Part shown: piece by piece, positions 37,014 through 46,542 of the stretch
Layout: each line of letters starts with the position of its first letter
Numbering within the stretch: position 1 is the stretch's first letter
Assembly (NCBI GenBank): GCA_025351355.1
Contig: JANXWC010000077.1
Span: 1 to 64,000, forward strand
Direction of reading: 5' to 3'
From: Hyphomicrobiaceae bacterium
Lineage (GTDB): Bacteria; Pseudomonadota; Alphaproteobacteria; Rhizobiales; Hyphomicrobiaceae
Length of the DNA: 64,000 nt
Made by a program: the position numbers and the translations under genes
Notes under the pieces: model-generated
The model's database searches: none
Told to the model about the DNA's origin: nothing
Seen by the model: only the letters and a program-made list of their open reading frames with translations

Positions 37014-39476
37014 TTATGCCTTGCCTTTTGTTGCCGCGGCCTGCTGCGCCCGCGGATCGCCTTCCGAAAGAATCTCTGAGTCCTTCCATCGCACACCGCC
37101 TTCCGTCGGGATCGGTGTCGGCGTCACAAAACGCTGCGGATCCGTGCTGTCAGCACCGCGCAGCAGCTGATACCGCAGCAACATGGCGAAGTCTTCATGC
37201 ACAGTGTTGTGGCAGTGATTGACATAAGCGCCACCGAACTCGCCAAATCGCACCTGGAACGTCACGCTTCCCGACGGACGCAAGCGCCAGACGTCTTTTC
37301 GCACAAGCTTTTCGGTGTCTGGCAGGAACGCGCCGCCACGGTTCAGTGTAATGCCTTCTTCAAAGTGCAGATGAATCGGGTGATCCCATCCGCCGCCGCC
37401 GTTGACCAGTGTCCATTGCTCGACTTCACCCGGCTGCGGAATAAGTGCAGAAATGCGCGAGGCATTGAGGGAGTGCGCCGCCTGCCCGTTGATTTTGATC
37501 GACCAGGGGAAGTTTTCGGTTGTTCCGCAATCGGGAATGCATTGTCCATCCGCAGTCTTCCTCGAATCGCCCTGCGAGCGGACAAACTCGATCGTGCGTG
37601 TGCGCACAGCCGGTTGGATGGGCACCTGCTCCGTCAGCGGCTTCGCGGCATCCTTCCCCCAGAAGTCAGCACTCACATCGGGCGCCAAGTCGCCGACACG
37701 GAACTCAAGGATTTTTCCCACAGCCGGATCGGCAGAAATGCCACGCATCGCTGACCCGATTGATACGGCACCGTCGGGTTTGCGGCCATTTGTTTGCTGC
37801 AGCACGTTGATCAGATACATCCGGCGAACGCCGCGCGCTTTCGCAATCTTGAAATCGACAACGATGTCATAGCGCTCGGCCACCCCCTGCTCGTCCAGCG
37901 CGCCATCCAAGATCGGAATGGCTCGATTGACGAAATTGCCGTCGTTGGCGACGAAATGAAAGGGCACTGCCTTGCCGTCCTGATCGACCACGGCGAGCTT
38001 GATGAAGCGCGACATCGACGCATTAAGAATGCGGAAACGATAACGGCGCGCCTTGACATCCATATACGGATAATACGAACCATTCACGGCGAGGATGTCG
38101 CCCAGGAAGCCATCCGTATCGAAGATATCGAAATAAAGCTGCGCTTTTTGATCCAGTGCTGGATTGGAAACCGTCAAGTTGATGTCGTAGTCGAGATTTC
38201 CCCAATCCTCAGCGGTACCACTAGGCAGCCGCAGATTGACGCCGTCGTCCAGGCCTTCATTGCCGCGATCCGGACCGCTGTACATGTTGACCATTCCGAA
38301 ATTGCCCTTGTGGACATTTTCGGCAGTGAAGAAAAAGCGGTGGTCGTGAAACCACATCGTTCCTTGAATTTCGCGGAAGTCACCTTCCACCGGCTCCAAG
38401 CCGCCCTTGCCATCGGGTGTCGATGCGCGTGGATCACCAGGTTTGAAGGCAGCGTCCATGCGCTGCGGATAGCTGCGCCAATCGCGGCGAGCGAGCACGG
38501 AACTCCAGTGATAATCGTAAAATGTACCGGGGAAATGATAGGCGTTGCAGGCCCCATCGCTTTCCGCACCATTATGCGCATTGTGATAATGCGTCGAGAT
38601 TTCGTTCCGCCCGAACCCACCATTGAGTTCACGATCAACCGGCAGATCATTATAGATGCGCGTAATAACCGGTTCATTATAGCGAACCCGCATCAGTGGT
38701 GCGGTCAGCGAACCAGTTTGATGGCCATAGTAGCCCGCCGGCTTCGTCAGATCAGCGCCTGTAGAACTCGTCCAAGACGTATTGTAACGCGACCCGAAAC
38801 TCCAAACATTGTTCGCATCCTGCGCCGGTAGACCGGGATGAAACGTGCTGCCAGGTCGAATTTGGCCGAGCGACATTAGGTAGCCAACTCTTGGCGGCAC
38901 TTCATTCCAGCGCTGATGCGCGAAGTAGTCGCCATCCGGGCGCAAACCGGGACGGCCTTCCATCGGTCCTAGGCCGCTGATCGGGTTGGCTGCAGAACAT
39001 TGTCGCCCAGATTGGTCAACATAATAACCGCCGGCATTGTAATTCGAGTGATACGAAGACCGGCGCGCGCCCGGTTGGCCCGCGATTGCGCTGGAACTGC
39101 CCGGCGTGCAGAACTCAAATTCAGTCTCTTTTACAGACACCCCACCGGTACCAGTCGCCGTCTCCATATAATCCCGACCCAGAAGCGGTAACGGTGTTTG
39201 CAGATTGAGACGCGGCATGGGTTGGGTGAATTTCAATCCGGGCGGCACCGGGCTCGGCGGCGTCCCGGTCGGCACGGCGGCAAATGCGCTTCGTGCAAAT
39301 GGACTGAGGCCGTTCTTGACGACCATCGTGCCTGCTGTGGTCAGAATTCCCCACTTAATCAAATCACGCTTGCTTATTTGACCATGCGACAGCGCTTTTA
39401 CGATGTCTCTACGGTTTTGGCGTGCCTGCTCGGCTTCTTTGATCCGTGCTTTTGATGCATTACGTAGAAAATACAT
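37014..39476 (-). CDS. large multicopper oxidase with four copper-binding motifs
   Basis: An 820-residue multicopper oxidase. All four copper motifs are present: THYHNAH (H296, H298), FHDH (H377, H379), HPIHLH (699-704) and HCHNTVHEDFAM (754-765, with C755 as type 1 ligand and M765 as axial ligand). The N-terminus has a Tat-like SKRDLIKWGILTTAGTMVVKNG ahead of an A-F-A cleavage region, so folded export is likely. At 820 residues it is much longer than CueO or CotA, with about 200 residues of extra sequence before the first motif. Such enzymes oxidise Mn(II), Fe(II), Cu(I) or phenols. Neighbouring SCO, peroxidase and T2SS genes argue for a secreted oxidase; the substrate is not known. Confidence 0.92.
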   Translation of the reverse strand: MYFLRNASKARIKEAEQARQNRRDIVKALSHGQISKRDLIKWGILTTAGTMVVKNGLSPFARSAFAAVPTGTPPSPVPPGLKFTQPMPRLNLQTPLPLLGRDYMETATGTGGVSVKETEFEFCTPGSSSAIAGQPGARRSSYHSNYNAGGYYVDQSGRQCSAANPISGLGPMEGRPGLRPDGDYFAHQRWNEVPPRVGYLMSLGQIRPGSTFHPGLPAQDANNVWSFGSRYNTSWTSSTGADLTKPAGYYGHQTGSLTAPLMRVRYNEPVITRIYNDLPVDRELNGGFGRNEISTHYHNAHNGAESDGACNAYHFPGTFYDYHWSSVLARRDWRSYPQRMDAAFKPGDPRASTPDGKGGLEPVEGDFREIQGTMWFHDHRFFFTAENVHKGNFGMVNMYSGPDRGNEGLDDGVNLRLPSGTAEDWGNLDYDINLTVSNPALDQKAQLYFDIFDTDGFLGDILAVNGSYYPYMDVKARRYRFRILNASMSRFIKLAVVDQDGKAVPFHFVANDGNFVNRAIPILDGALDEQGVAERYDIVVDFKIAKARGVRRMYLINVLQQTNGRKPDGAVSIGSAMRGISADPAVGKILEFRVGDLAPDVSADFWGKDAAKPLTEQVPIQPAVRTRTIEFVRSQGDSRKTADGQCIPDCGTTENFPWSIKINGQAAHSLNASRISALIPQPGEVEQWTLVNGGGGWDHPIHLHFEEGITLNRGGAFLPDTEKLVRKDVWRLRPSGSVTFQVRFGEFGGAYVNHCHNTVHEDFAMLLRYQLLRGADSTDPQRFVTPTPIPTEGGVRWKDSEILSEGDPRAQQAAATKGKA

Positions 39477-39629
39477 GTACGCAATTCCCTCTCATTTAAG
39501 TTAATTAACGTATCGAATGGGGTGCGAGAACTGTAAATTTTCACTTATATCGTGGTAGTAGTTTTAGGAATTTTTGAAAGGACAAACTTTACGACCGGTT
39601 AATTCGCATCCAACTTCGCCATCATGTAC

Positions 39630-42467
39630 CTACCGAGGCGGGCGCAATTCCAATTGCACGTCTGTTGCGGGTGCGGCGCTGCTCACGTTGGCAATCGCCG
39701 GCAGCTCGCAACTGATCGTGTTTGCCCCGAATGCCTTTGTAATCAGTTGCGGCTCACCGACACCAGGAATGGCACTCTCAGCTTCGCTGACCTCGCGACA
39801 CTTGAGCGTCGATGCGGGCGGCGCAGTTGAAGTGAAGCAGGCAATATTAACAGAGATATTGGTCGCATCAGCTCTCGCTTGAGGTCCGTCCGCTTTGAGG
39901 TCCTCTGTGCCCAACTCGTTTGTCCCAATACAGGCATTTGGCCCGCCAGCCTGGCTCGCAGTTCGTTCCGATTCGGCTAACCCAATTGCCTTTGCCGACG
40001 AGTTAGCTGCTGCAGGTCTCGTGCCGCTGTAAGGTCCGGCACCGTTTCCGCGTCGAGAATTGTTCACCTCATTAGCGCCGTCTGGCCCGCTACGGGAGGC
40101 TGCGTTTCCGTTCCCCGCAACTCCGGCACTGTCGGCACCGAACCCACCCGTCGTCCTTGGGGTCGCAGCTGGATCAGGCGGCGTCGACGGATCCGGCGTT
40201 GGCGTCGGATCGGGGGCAGGTGGCGTCGGATTTGGCGGACCTGGCGGACCTGGTGACGTGGAGGCTCCCATTGCAGGTGCAATTTGAGCGAATACCGTTT
40301 GCAATTGCCCAAAAAGACTTCCCGAGTTGGGGAAACAGGGAAGCGGCAGTCCGCTCCCATCTTGCTCCGCTGAAAGACCGGCTTTGCCGGTTGCAGGGAA
40401 CAGAACCCTTAAATCAACCGCACGCGCACCGTTCGCCTGTCCTGCAATACCGCTTGGATGTCCCACCGAAAGCGGCAGCTCAGGGTGATCGAATGGGCCA
40501 GCATGACAAGAAACACGATCGTCTGTCAGCGACTTGAGAAACGCGACCAGCGATGCGCGTTCGGCGACCGAGAGGCCCAGTCCGCCAGTGCGGTTGCCGG
40601 GATCGCCGATATTGACGTCAAGGTTGCTGCGATCACCTCGTCCCGAAGCACTCAAAACCGGTAAATCCATCGTGCCGCTGGAGTCTGCCCCGTCCGCAAA
40701 TTCCTGACGATCACCGCCACGATTGTAGAACTCCACAACCTGCTCCAACGTGGCCTGCCCACCATTGTGAAAGTATGGTGGCGTTAGCCCGACATTACGC
40801 AATATGGGCACTTTGAATGCCCCATCAACGGCATCCCGCGGCAGTGTGTTTGCGTTGAAGCCAATAAAACTCGGTTCGGTTGCACAGCTTCGGCTATCGA
40901 CCGGCACCTTGAAATCACATGGATTAACCTGAAAATGGTCCCACGTTGATAAACCCCATTTACGCAAAATGTACTGCCGTGCAAACGACAGATCGTAGCC
41001 AAAAGGATCTTCGCCCCCTAGACCGCGATCTTCGCGCGCCGGGCGAACGCCAATATTGTAAAATCCGCGGTCATAAAAGGCGACAGTGTTGTCGCCCATC
41101 ACCATGTGGTCGACGATTTTTGGAATGCCAGGATCTGAGCTTGACACGGTAGCCGAGCTGAGTAGCGGACCGCTGTGACAGGATACGCATTTCCCTTTGC
41201 CCGTGAAGATCGCTTGGCCGTCAAGTTCCTGTTGATTGAGATTTCCAAGATCGAAGGCCGACTGGTCCGAAATCAGCAACGCCTCATATTCCATAATAGC
41301 CAGCCCCCAGAAAAGTGCAAAGTTCGTCTCCAATTGGGCTTGTCCGGCGCGATGGTATTCATCACGAAAAGCGCGACGAATGAGATCCGAGTAATTCGTG
41401 TTGGCAAGGCCCAATGCCGCTGTATTGATCAACCCGGCGGTCATGCCAAAGAGGCTATCACTAGGATGCACCTTCTGCTGGCCGAGCACCGCCAACGGCA
41501 ACAATTTCCTGGCAACATCGACAAAGACCCGGCCGACGCAAGACATTTCGTTGCTACTCAAAACCGGGCCGACAGCCTGCGACGCAGCACTTGCGTTCTG
41601 TATCAGAACTTTGCGCCACGTCTGCGCGCCGCCTACGTCGACCCAAATCTTCGCGTCGGCGTCGCGCGGCCCGAACGGGTTAACTCCATTGAATTCGGAG
41701 TTACCGCGTCCATCCCAGAATTGACGATAATTGAAAATAGCATTGATAGTGGACGGCGCGTTGCGCGCGGCGACGCGGCGATGAACCAGCCCATTCTTGT
41801 GAAATGGACTGCTTTTCGTGTCGTAGCCCTGCGCACATTTTTCGTCCACCGGACCCGCAGAACTCCCGGCTTGCGAAAAATCCCCGCCAAAGCTCCCCGA
41901 TGATGAGAACCGATCATTTGTCTCATACAGGACCGGGGAATGTCGATCCGTCGGATCCGCAAATCGTTTGAATGGAAAATCCGCAGCATTCAAATCGGCA
42001 TTCGGGCCGGTGGGCATGCCGGCATCGCTCTGTCGCGGACTGAACGCGCCATATTGTGGAGTTTTTCCGGGGAGCCCGATCAAATCCGGATTTCCGGCCG
42101 CCTCATCGAGCCACGGGTTAACCTGATTTTTCGTGCGGATGTCCACGCCAGCGTGGAAATGGCAACTTGCACACGCCTGTCCATCACTGCCAGCCTGTAT
42201 GTCCCAGAAAAAAGCTTTGCCCAGCTGCGCGGCCGCTACAGGATCCTTTATGTAACCAGTGGTATCCGCACGCAATGGTCGCACGTTTGTGAGCGGGGAA
42301 ATTGCAACACCAAGGCCACTAAGAACCGGAGCGGGCGACACCTGAGCCCTCGCTGGTTGATCTGTGCCGGCCAAAACCGCAGCGACAGAAAATACAGCAG
42401 CGGTGACCAGCGCAGCAGCTCTGCCTGATCCCGTTCCATAACCAAACATTAAACATGACTCAGGCAT
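39630..42467 (-). CDS. di-heme cytochrome c peroxidase/MauG-family protein with long Pro-rich tail
   Basis: About 945 residues. Two c-type heme motifs, CASCH (around 107-111 of the longest frame) and CVSCH (around 435), lie in a CcpA/MauG-type fold with GKAFFWDIQAGSDGQACASC and PILRNVGLTPPYFHNGGQATLEQVVEFYNRGGDR in parts. The family reduces peroxide or performs long-range oxidation of protein partners. From about residue 700 a tail runs with a Pro/Thr/Asp stretch (repeats of PxPTPDP type) and an Asn/Ala/Gly/Ser-rich end, not typical of the family. The signal peptide ends near ARAQ. I prefer the ATG at 42467, with GGAT upstream; 42449 is possible. It is upstream of the multicopper oxidase gene on the same strand with a 153-base gap. 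Confidence 0.88.
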   Translation of the reverse strand: MPESCLMFGYGTGSGRAAALVTAAVFSVAAVLAGTDQPARAQVSPAPVLSGLGVAISPLTNVRPLRADTTGYIKDPVAAAQLGKAFFWDIQAGSDGQACASCHFHAGVDIRTKNQVNPWLDEAAGNPDLIGLPGKTPQYGAFSPRQSDAGMPTGPNADLNAADFPFKRFADPTDRHSPVLYETNDRFSSSGSFGGDFSQAGSSAGPVDEKCAQGYDTKSSPFHKNGLVHRRVAARNAPSTINAIFNYRQFWDGRGNSEFNGVNPFGPRDADAKIWVDVGGAQTWRKVLIQNASAASQAVGPVLSSNEMSCVGRVFVDVARKLLPLAVLGQQKVHPSDSLFGMTAGLINTAALGLANTNYSDLIRRAFRDEYHRAGQAQLETNFALFWGLAIMEYEALLISDQSAFDLGNLNQQELDGQAIFTGKGKCVSCHSGPLLSSATVSSSDPGIPKIVDHMVMGDNTVAFYDRGFYNIGVRPAREDRGLGGEDPFGYDLSFARQYILRKWGLSTWDHFQVNPCDFKVPVDSRSCATEPSFIGFNANTLPRDAVDGAFKVPILRNVGLTPPYFHNGGQATLEQVVEFYNRGGDRQEFADGADSSGTMDLPVLSASGRGDRSNLDVNIGDPGNRTGGLGLSVAERASLVAFLKSLTDDRVSCHAGPFDHPELPLSVGHPSGIAGQANGARAVDLRVLFPATGKAGLSAEQDGSGLPLPCFPNSGSLFGQLQTVFAQIAPAMGASTSPGPPGPPNPTPPAPDPTPTPDPSTPPDPAATPRTTGGFGADSAGVAGNGNAASRSGPDGANEVNNSRRGNGAGPYSGTRPAAANSSAKAIGLAESERTASQAGGPNACIGTNELGTEDLKADGPQARADATNISVNIACFTSTAPPASTLKCREVSEAESAIPGVGEPQLITKAFGANTISCELPAIANVSSAAPATDVQLELRPPR

Positions 42468-42626
42468 TATCTTATCCAAAACGGGACACAAAGAGTATCG
42501 ATCGCGGCTCCGATCTCGCTTCTCTGAGTTTTCGTTGCAGCCTCTGTGCCGCCGGTCGGGCGCGGCATACTAAAAATGGCTGGTTATCGCTTATGGAATA
42601 AGCGGTCGTAAAAAAGGCTAAAATCT

Positions 42627-43229
42627 TTGAAAATAGATAACAACAAATACACAGACGTCAATGTTGAAGCAATTCGCGAAGCATGCCACAGCAATCCGGC
42701 TGCGTTTCTTGTGATTACGACTGCCTACACCGTTCCCGTTGCATTTTTGTTATTCTACAACCTGATTAGTATTAAATTTCTGCTGGCCTCGGCTTTTTTA
42801 GGTGCAGCCCTGCTGGCTCTAAGTCTGATCGACGTGGCGACACTTCGCTTACCGGACGCCGTGACTATTCCCCTAGCCATATCGGGATGTTTACTTGCGC
42901 CGGCCGGCTCGTTCGAGGAAATGATGTGGCGGGCCGTTTCTGCGCCTATCGCATATGCGATACTATTCGCTGTTTCCCGCTCTTTCGTACATTTTCGCGG
43001 CTATCCCGGCCTTGGACTCGGCGATGCAAAACTCTTCGCCGCCTCCGCCGCCTGGCTAGGCCTTGAGCATTTGCCATTGGTCTTATTGCTGGCATGCACC
43101 TCAGCATTGCTTGTCATTGTTGTGTTCGCAAGCCGCGCCGGAAAGGTGACATTGAAGACGCGCCTTCCTTTTGGCCCGTTCCTTGCTTTTGGAACTTGGA
43201 TTGTTTGGCTTCTTGGACCCTTCGCGTAG
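42627..43229 (+). CDS. gspO: prepilin peptidase, A24 family, short form
   Basis: A 200-residue inner-membrane aspartic protease. The two catalytic Asp motifs are visible: SLIDVATLRLPD near residue 70 and GLGDAKL near 130. It has about six membrane segments but lacks the N-terminal zinc and methylase region of full-length GspO/PilD, so it is a CpaA/TadV-like or truncated GspO peptidase. It should cleave the pseudopilins encoded next to it. The start appears to be TTG at 42627 with AAGG 8 bases before; no ATG lies before the first hydrophobic segment. It is divergent from the peroxidase gene. Confidence 0.85.
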   Translation: MKIDNNKYTDVNVEAIREACHSNPAAFLVITTAYTVPVAFLLFYNLISIKFLLASAFLGAALLALSLIDVATLRLPDAVTIPLAISGCLLAPAGSFEEMMWRAVSAPIAYAILFAVSRSFVHFRGYPGLGLGDAKLFAASAAWLGLEHLPLVLLLACTSALLVIVVFASRAGKVTLKTRLPFGPFLAFGTWIVWLLGPFA

Positions 43230-43272
43230 CTGGGTGGGTCAGAAGCTTTGTCGCCCCAAAGGATTTGCAAGC

Positions 43273-43719
43273 GTGCTCCATTTATCGCGCAAACAGAAAT
43301 TGCATCGCGAACGTCCGGACAGCGAGGCGGGTTTCACACTCGTCGAATTGCTTGTTGTGCTGGCAATTCTTGCCATGCTTGCAACGTTCGCGGGTCCGCA
43401 AGTCCTGCGCTACCTCGGAAAGGCGCGTACCGACGCGGCTCGCGTCCAGATTAGCGCTATAGTCAGTTCACTAGAACTCTTTGCGCTCGACAACGGTGGT
43501 TATCCTACGGAGGAGATGGGGCTCAACGCCCTCGTGCGGCCGCCCGCCGGCCTACCCCGTTGGAACGGCCCCTATATTAAGAAAGCGGACGGCCTCATTG
43601 ACCCCTGGGGACGGCCCTACAATTACAAAGCAGCCACACCTGGGCAAATTCAGGTGTTCACACTTGGGCGTGACAACACTCCTGGCGGTACGGGCGAAGA
43701 CCAGGATGTCACCAACTGA
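43273..43719 (+). CDS. gspG: type II secretion major pseudopilin GspG
   Basis: A protein of about 148 residues. The prepilin site EAG/FTLVELLVVLAILAMLA has Glu at position 5. The C-terminal GspG pattern YPTEEMGLNALVRPPAGLPRWNGPYIKK... WGRPYNYK and an end loop with GGTGEDQD that binds calcium are clear. I choose the GTG at 43273, with AAAGGA about 10 bases before; the open frame also starts at 43171 but would give an implausibly long leader. It follows the prepilin peptidase gene by 43 bases and converges on gspJ. Confidence 0.9.
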   Translation: MLHLSRKQKLHRERPDSEAGFTLVELLVVLAILAMLATFAGPQVLRYLGKARTDAARVQISAIVSSLELFALDNGGYPTEEMGLNALVRPPAGLPRWNGPYIKKADGLIDPWGRPYNYKAATPGQIQVFTLGRDNTPGGTGEDQDVTN

Positions 43720-43792
43720 TCGAAAGCGTCCGGCCAATTCGCGGTAAATGAGAATAATCAGTTCTGAGGCCGGTTCAAGGGGAACGCCGTCG

Positions 43793-44458
43793 TTACCGAC
43801 TTGCGGGGACACCAACCACGATTTTTGGCATCACGCGTTTATCATTCGCGGGAAATACAATCTCAAGCGAAATAAGTTCCGGCAATCGAACCGAATCGCT
43901 CCAACCGTCAAACCAGCGCGGTAAACGTTCGTCGTCCAAAGTGCCGAAATAACGAATTTTAAAACTAACAATCCCAGAAATTAATTTTGTCCGTATGCTC
44001 GGGCGAAGCGGCTCCCGCCCCCCTGTCTGAGGTGGCTCACGGTGTAGCGTCCTTTTCTCTATCAGGTCGAATACCCCGGATGTCTTGGAATTCACCAACT
44101 CCAGAGCAACAACATACAAGCCGCCATGTTGGCCCTGTGGGCTGTAGTTGGAAATAAACTCGATTGAACTATTGGTCGCCTCGATGATCGGTGCATCACC
44201 TTTCGCTCCCCCCCGCCGCAGCGGCCACGCACCCGCCAATGTATGGCGAAGATGGATCTGCACTGCATCCAACCCAGCTTCGCGTGCCTGCAGCCGGAAA
44301 GTATCCAACCCACTGCGTGCACTAGCGAGTGCCTTGAAAAGCATTGCTGACAACAACGCCAGCAGCACCAGTGCGATAAGCATCTCCACGAGAGACCATC
44401 CACCATCCGCCAACGTATCGTCGTGCGCAATGTTTTGTGTGTGTTGGCGGCCAATCAC
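43793..44458 (-). CDS. gspJ: type II secretion minor pseudopilin GspJ
   Basis: A 221-residue protein with prepilin motif GG/WSLVEMLIALVLLALLSAM and Glu at mature position 5. The globular part, with PLRRGG, SNYSPQGQHGG and a terminal LISLEIVF strand, fits GspJ, the tip pseudopilin that binds GspI and GspK. It is last in the minus-strand operon E-F-H-I-J and overlaps gspI by 4 bases. The Trp at mature position 1 is unusual but tolerated by the peptidase. Confidence 0.78.
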   Translation of the reverse strand: MIGRQHTQNIAHDDTLADGGWSLVEMLIALVLLALLSAMLFKALASARSGLDTFRLQAREAGLDAVQIHLRHTLAGAWPLRRGGAKGDAPIIEATNSSIEFISNYSPQGQHGGLYVVALELVNSKTSGVFDLIEKRTLHREPPQTGGREPLRPSIRTKLISGIVSFKIRYFGTLDDERLPRWFDGWSDSVRLPELISLEIVFPANDKRVMPKIVVGVPASR

Positions 44459-44853
44459 AATGGGCTCGCCGCAAATTGCACTGACTTCACGCGTGCAATT
44501 AGTTTCTTGCTCTTGTCATAGGCCTCTATTACGACCAGGACGGGACGAACCGGAAACGACTGCGCGCCCGCTACTGCTGGAAACTCGAACGCCATTTGAC
44601 GCCAGCTCGCGCCGTTGGGATAAGTGCCGCTGACCGCTCCGAACTCCAATGTCGCACTCGATCCCGTCGCATCAAGCTGGGAACTCACGTACGCAAACGT
44701 TGATTGGCGAAGCGCAATATTGGCAGTTTGTTGAAAGTGGCCTGACAAGGCGGAATAGACAGCTACAAGCCCGAGCGTCGTGATAACGAGCGCAACAAGA
44801 ACCTCGACTAGAGCAAAGCCGCTATCGTCGCGCGGTTCGTCGATAAATCTCAT
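44455..44853 (-). CDS. gspI: type II secretion minor pseudopilin GspI
   Basis: A 132-residue protein with prepilin motif SG/FALVEVLVALVITTLGLVAVY. The order G-x-F-ALVEVLVAL is the GspI type, and the small C-terminal domain agrees in size. It overlaps both gspH and gspJ by 4 bases, implying coupled translation. It joins J and K at the pseudopilus tip. Confidence 0.83.
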   Translation of the reverse strand: MRFIDEPRDDSGFALVEVLVALVITTLGLVAVYSALSGHFQQTANIALRQSTFAYVSSQLDATGSSATLEFGAVSGTYPNGASWRQMAFEFPAVAGAQSFPVRPVLVVIEAYDKSKKLIARVKSVQFAASPL

Positions 44854-45326
44854 TCGACCGCCTCAATTTGTGCAAATCCGGTCAGCCACTCGACGCTGAT
44901 AACCAATTGTTCCTGGTTGCGCTGCAGAACAATCTTACCGCCGCTTGAGCTCCCATCAGCGAAAAAAACTATCCGCCCTTCGGCACCTGAACGAACCACA
45001 TCGCGCGCCGTCGTCAACGTCAAAGTTAAATCTTCCGGTAACTTCACGCGGCGCTTATCGTAATCCGTCACGTAAATTCTATTTTTGACATCAAACGAAA
45101 TACCTACCACGCTGCCACTCCCGATGGCCGCGGCGCGAGTGACGCGCAGATTGCCAGTCAAGTCATGTGCGAACGCCCGCAGCCCGAAATTCCCAGACGA
45201 CCGAACAAAACCGGGCATAGCGAGCACGTAGGCCGCACTAATGATACCCAGCACAAGCAGCACCTCAACCAGCGACAACCCACTGTCAGGTCTTTCACCT
45301 AACGTCTGTTTCAATTCTTGCGTCAT
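44850..45326 (-). CDS. gspH: type II secretion minor pseudopilin GspH
   Basis: A 158-residue protein with prepilin motif SG/LSLVEVLLVLGIISAAYVLAMPGF, with Glu-5. GNLRVTRAAAIGSG and GRIVFFADGSSSGGKIVL resemble the GspH/FimT domain. It overlaps gspF and gspI by 4 bases each. It sits between the main fibre and the tip complex. Confidence 0.85.
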   Translation of the reverse strand: MTQELKQTLGERPDSGLSLVEVLLVLGIISAAYVLAMPGFVRSSGNFGLRAFAHDLTGNLRVTRAAAIGSGSVVGISFDVKNRIYVTDYDKRRVKLPEDLTLTLTTARDVVRSGAEGRIVFFADGSSSGGKIVLQRNQEQLVISVEWLTGFAQIEAVE

Positions 45327-46540
45327 TGTAGGGCAATATCGTTGACGCTGAGAACCGCCTGCATCACCGACAGGATCAAGCCACCGATGAATAGCCCCAC
45401 GAAAAGAGTAATCGCCGGTGTGAGCATCGTAAGAAGATTGTCGATTTGGCGCTCGTTATCAGCATCCGCCACATCGGCCAGGTGAATCAGCATTTCATCG
45501 AGACGGCTCGCCTCCTCGCCGATGGCAATGAAACGCAGGGCAGAGTCTGGAAATGCTGACTGCTTCTGCAACGCCGCAGTCAGTTTGCTGCCTTCCTTTA
45601 CGCGCTGAGTCGCATCCGCAAGCGCGCGCTTAAAACCTGAATTGGATGCAACGGATGCCGTCAGTGTAAGGCCCGCAATCAAGGGAACACCGTTGCGCAG
45701 AAGCGAGCCAAGTGTACGGGAAACGACCGCTACATTTGTGCGCTGAATCAGGGCACCGATTCCAGGCAAACGACAGAGCGCATTGTCGACATAAGCCAAC
45801 GTTGCAGGACGGCGTACCACCCAGCCTGCCAAAGCACTCATCGCCACGGCGAGCGCCAGTGCCACAGCCCACCGTTCGGTCAAGAAGCTCGTTATGTCGT
45901 CAGCGAGTTGCAGGACAAGTGGCGGAGTAGCGCCACTATCCTTGAACAGAGGCATTAACGTAGGAACAAGTACGGTCACCACCAGAACAACGGTTAACAA
46001 CGCCAGCACAAGCAACAATAAAGGATACACCAATGCGCCGCGAACTCGATTCCGCACTTCGACCCTGCGTTCGAGAATGCGCGCCAAATCAATCAGACAC
46101 GGTGTCAACGTGCCACGCGCTTCCCCTGCACGGATCAGAGGTGCAACAAACGGCAACGCATTCGGCGCTACAATCTCAATTGCCTCCGACAAAGATTTCC
46201 CACTCACCACTTGAGTTGCCAGACGGCCAGCAAACATGCCGATCCTGCTCTTTGGAGCTTGGTCATTGACGAGGCGCAAGCATTGATCGACCGGTAACTC
46301 AGCCTTAATCAAAGTCGCAAGCTGGCGCGTAAAGACTGCGAACTCCAGCAATGACAACATTTTTGGCGCAACATCGGCCGTCACTAATCGCGCAGTTCGA
46401 CCCGAGAGAGGCTCAGTTCGATATGTAATCAATCCTTTCTGGTGCAATAGATCAGCCGCATGTCTCGCACTATTCGCTTCAATTTGGCCATCGACATGAT
46501 TGCCTGCAGCATCAAATGCAAGGTACGTGAACGTCGTCAT
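45323..46540 (-). CDS. gspF: type II secretion inner-membrane platform protein GspF
   Basis: A 405-residue polytopic protein with two GspF domains (about 65-190 and 270-390) and three membrane helices. FAVFTRQLATLIKAELPVDQCL, LIRAGEARGTL, LLRNGVPLIAGLTLTA and FIAIGEEASRLDEMLIHLADV are the typical signatures. It lies 2 bases after gspE. It couples the ATPase to the pseudopilus. Confidence 0.93.
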   Translation of the reverse strand: MTTFTYLAFDAAGNHVDGQIEANSARHAADLLHQKGLITYRTEPLSGRTARLVTADVAPKMLSLLEFAVFTRQLATLIKAELPVDQCLRLVNDQAPKSRIGMFAGRLATQVVSGKSLSEAIEIVAPNALPFVAPLIRAGEARGTLTPCLIDLARILERRVEVRNRVRGALVYPLLLLVLALLTVVLVVTVLVPTLMPLFKDSGATPPLVLQLADDITSFLTERWAVALALAVAMSALAGWVVRRPATLAYVDNALCRLPGIGALIQRTNVAVVSRTLGSLLRNGVPLIAGLTLTASVASNSGFKRALADATQRVKEGSKLTAALQKQSAFPDSALRFIAIGEEASRLDEMLIHLADVADADNERQIDNLLTMLTPAITLFVGLFIGGLILSVMQAVLSVNDIALQ

Positions 46541-46542
46541 TG

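Noticed and set aside
37014-39476. MofA or MnxG-type manganese oxidase
   Set aside because: Those proteins are considerably longer and arranged differently; the present protein has only the four copper motifs as evidence, so the metal is left open.
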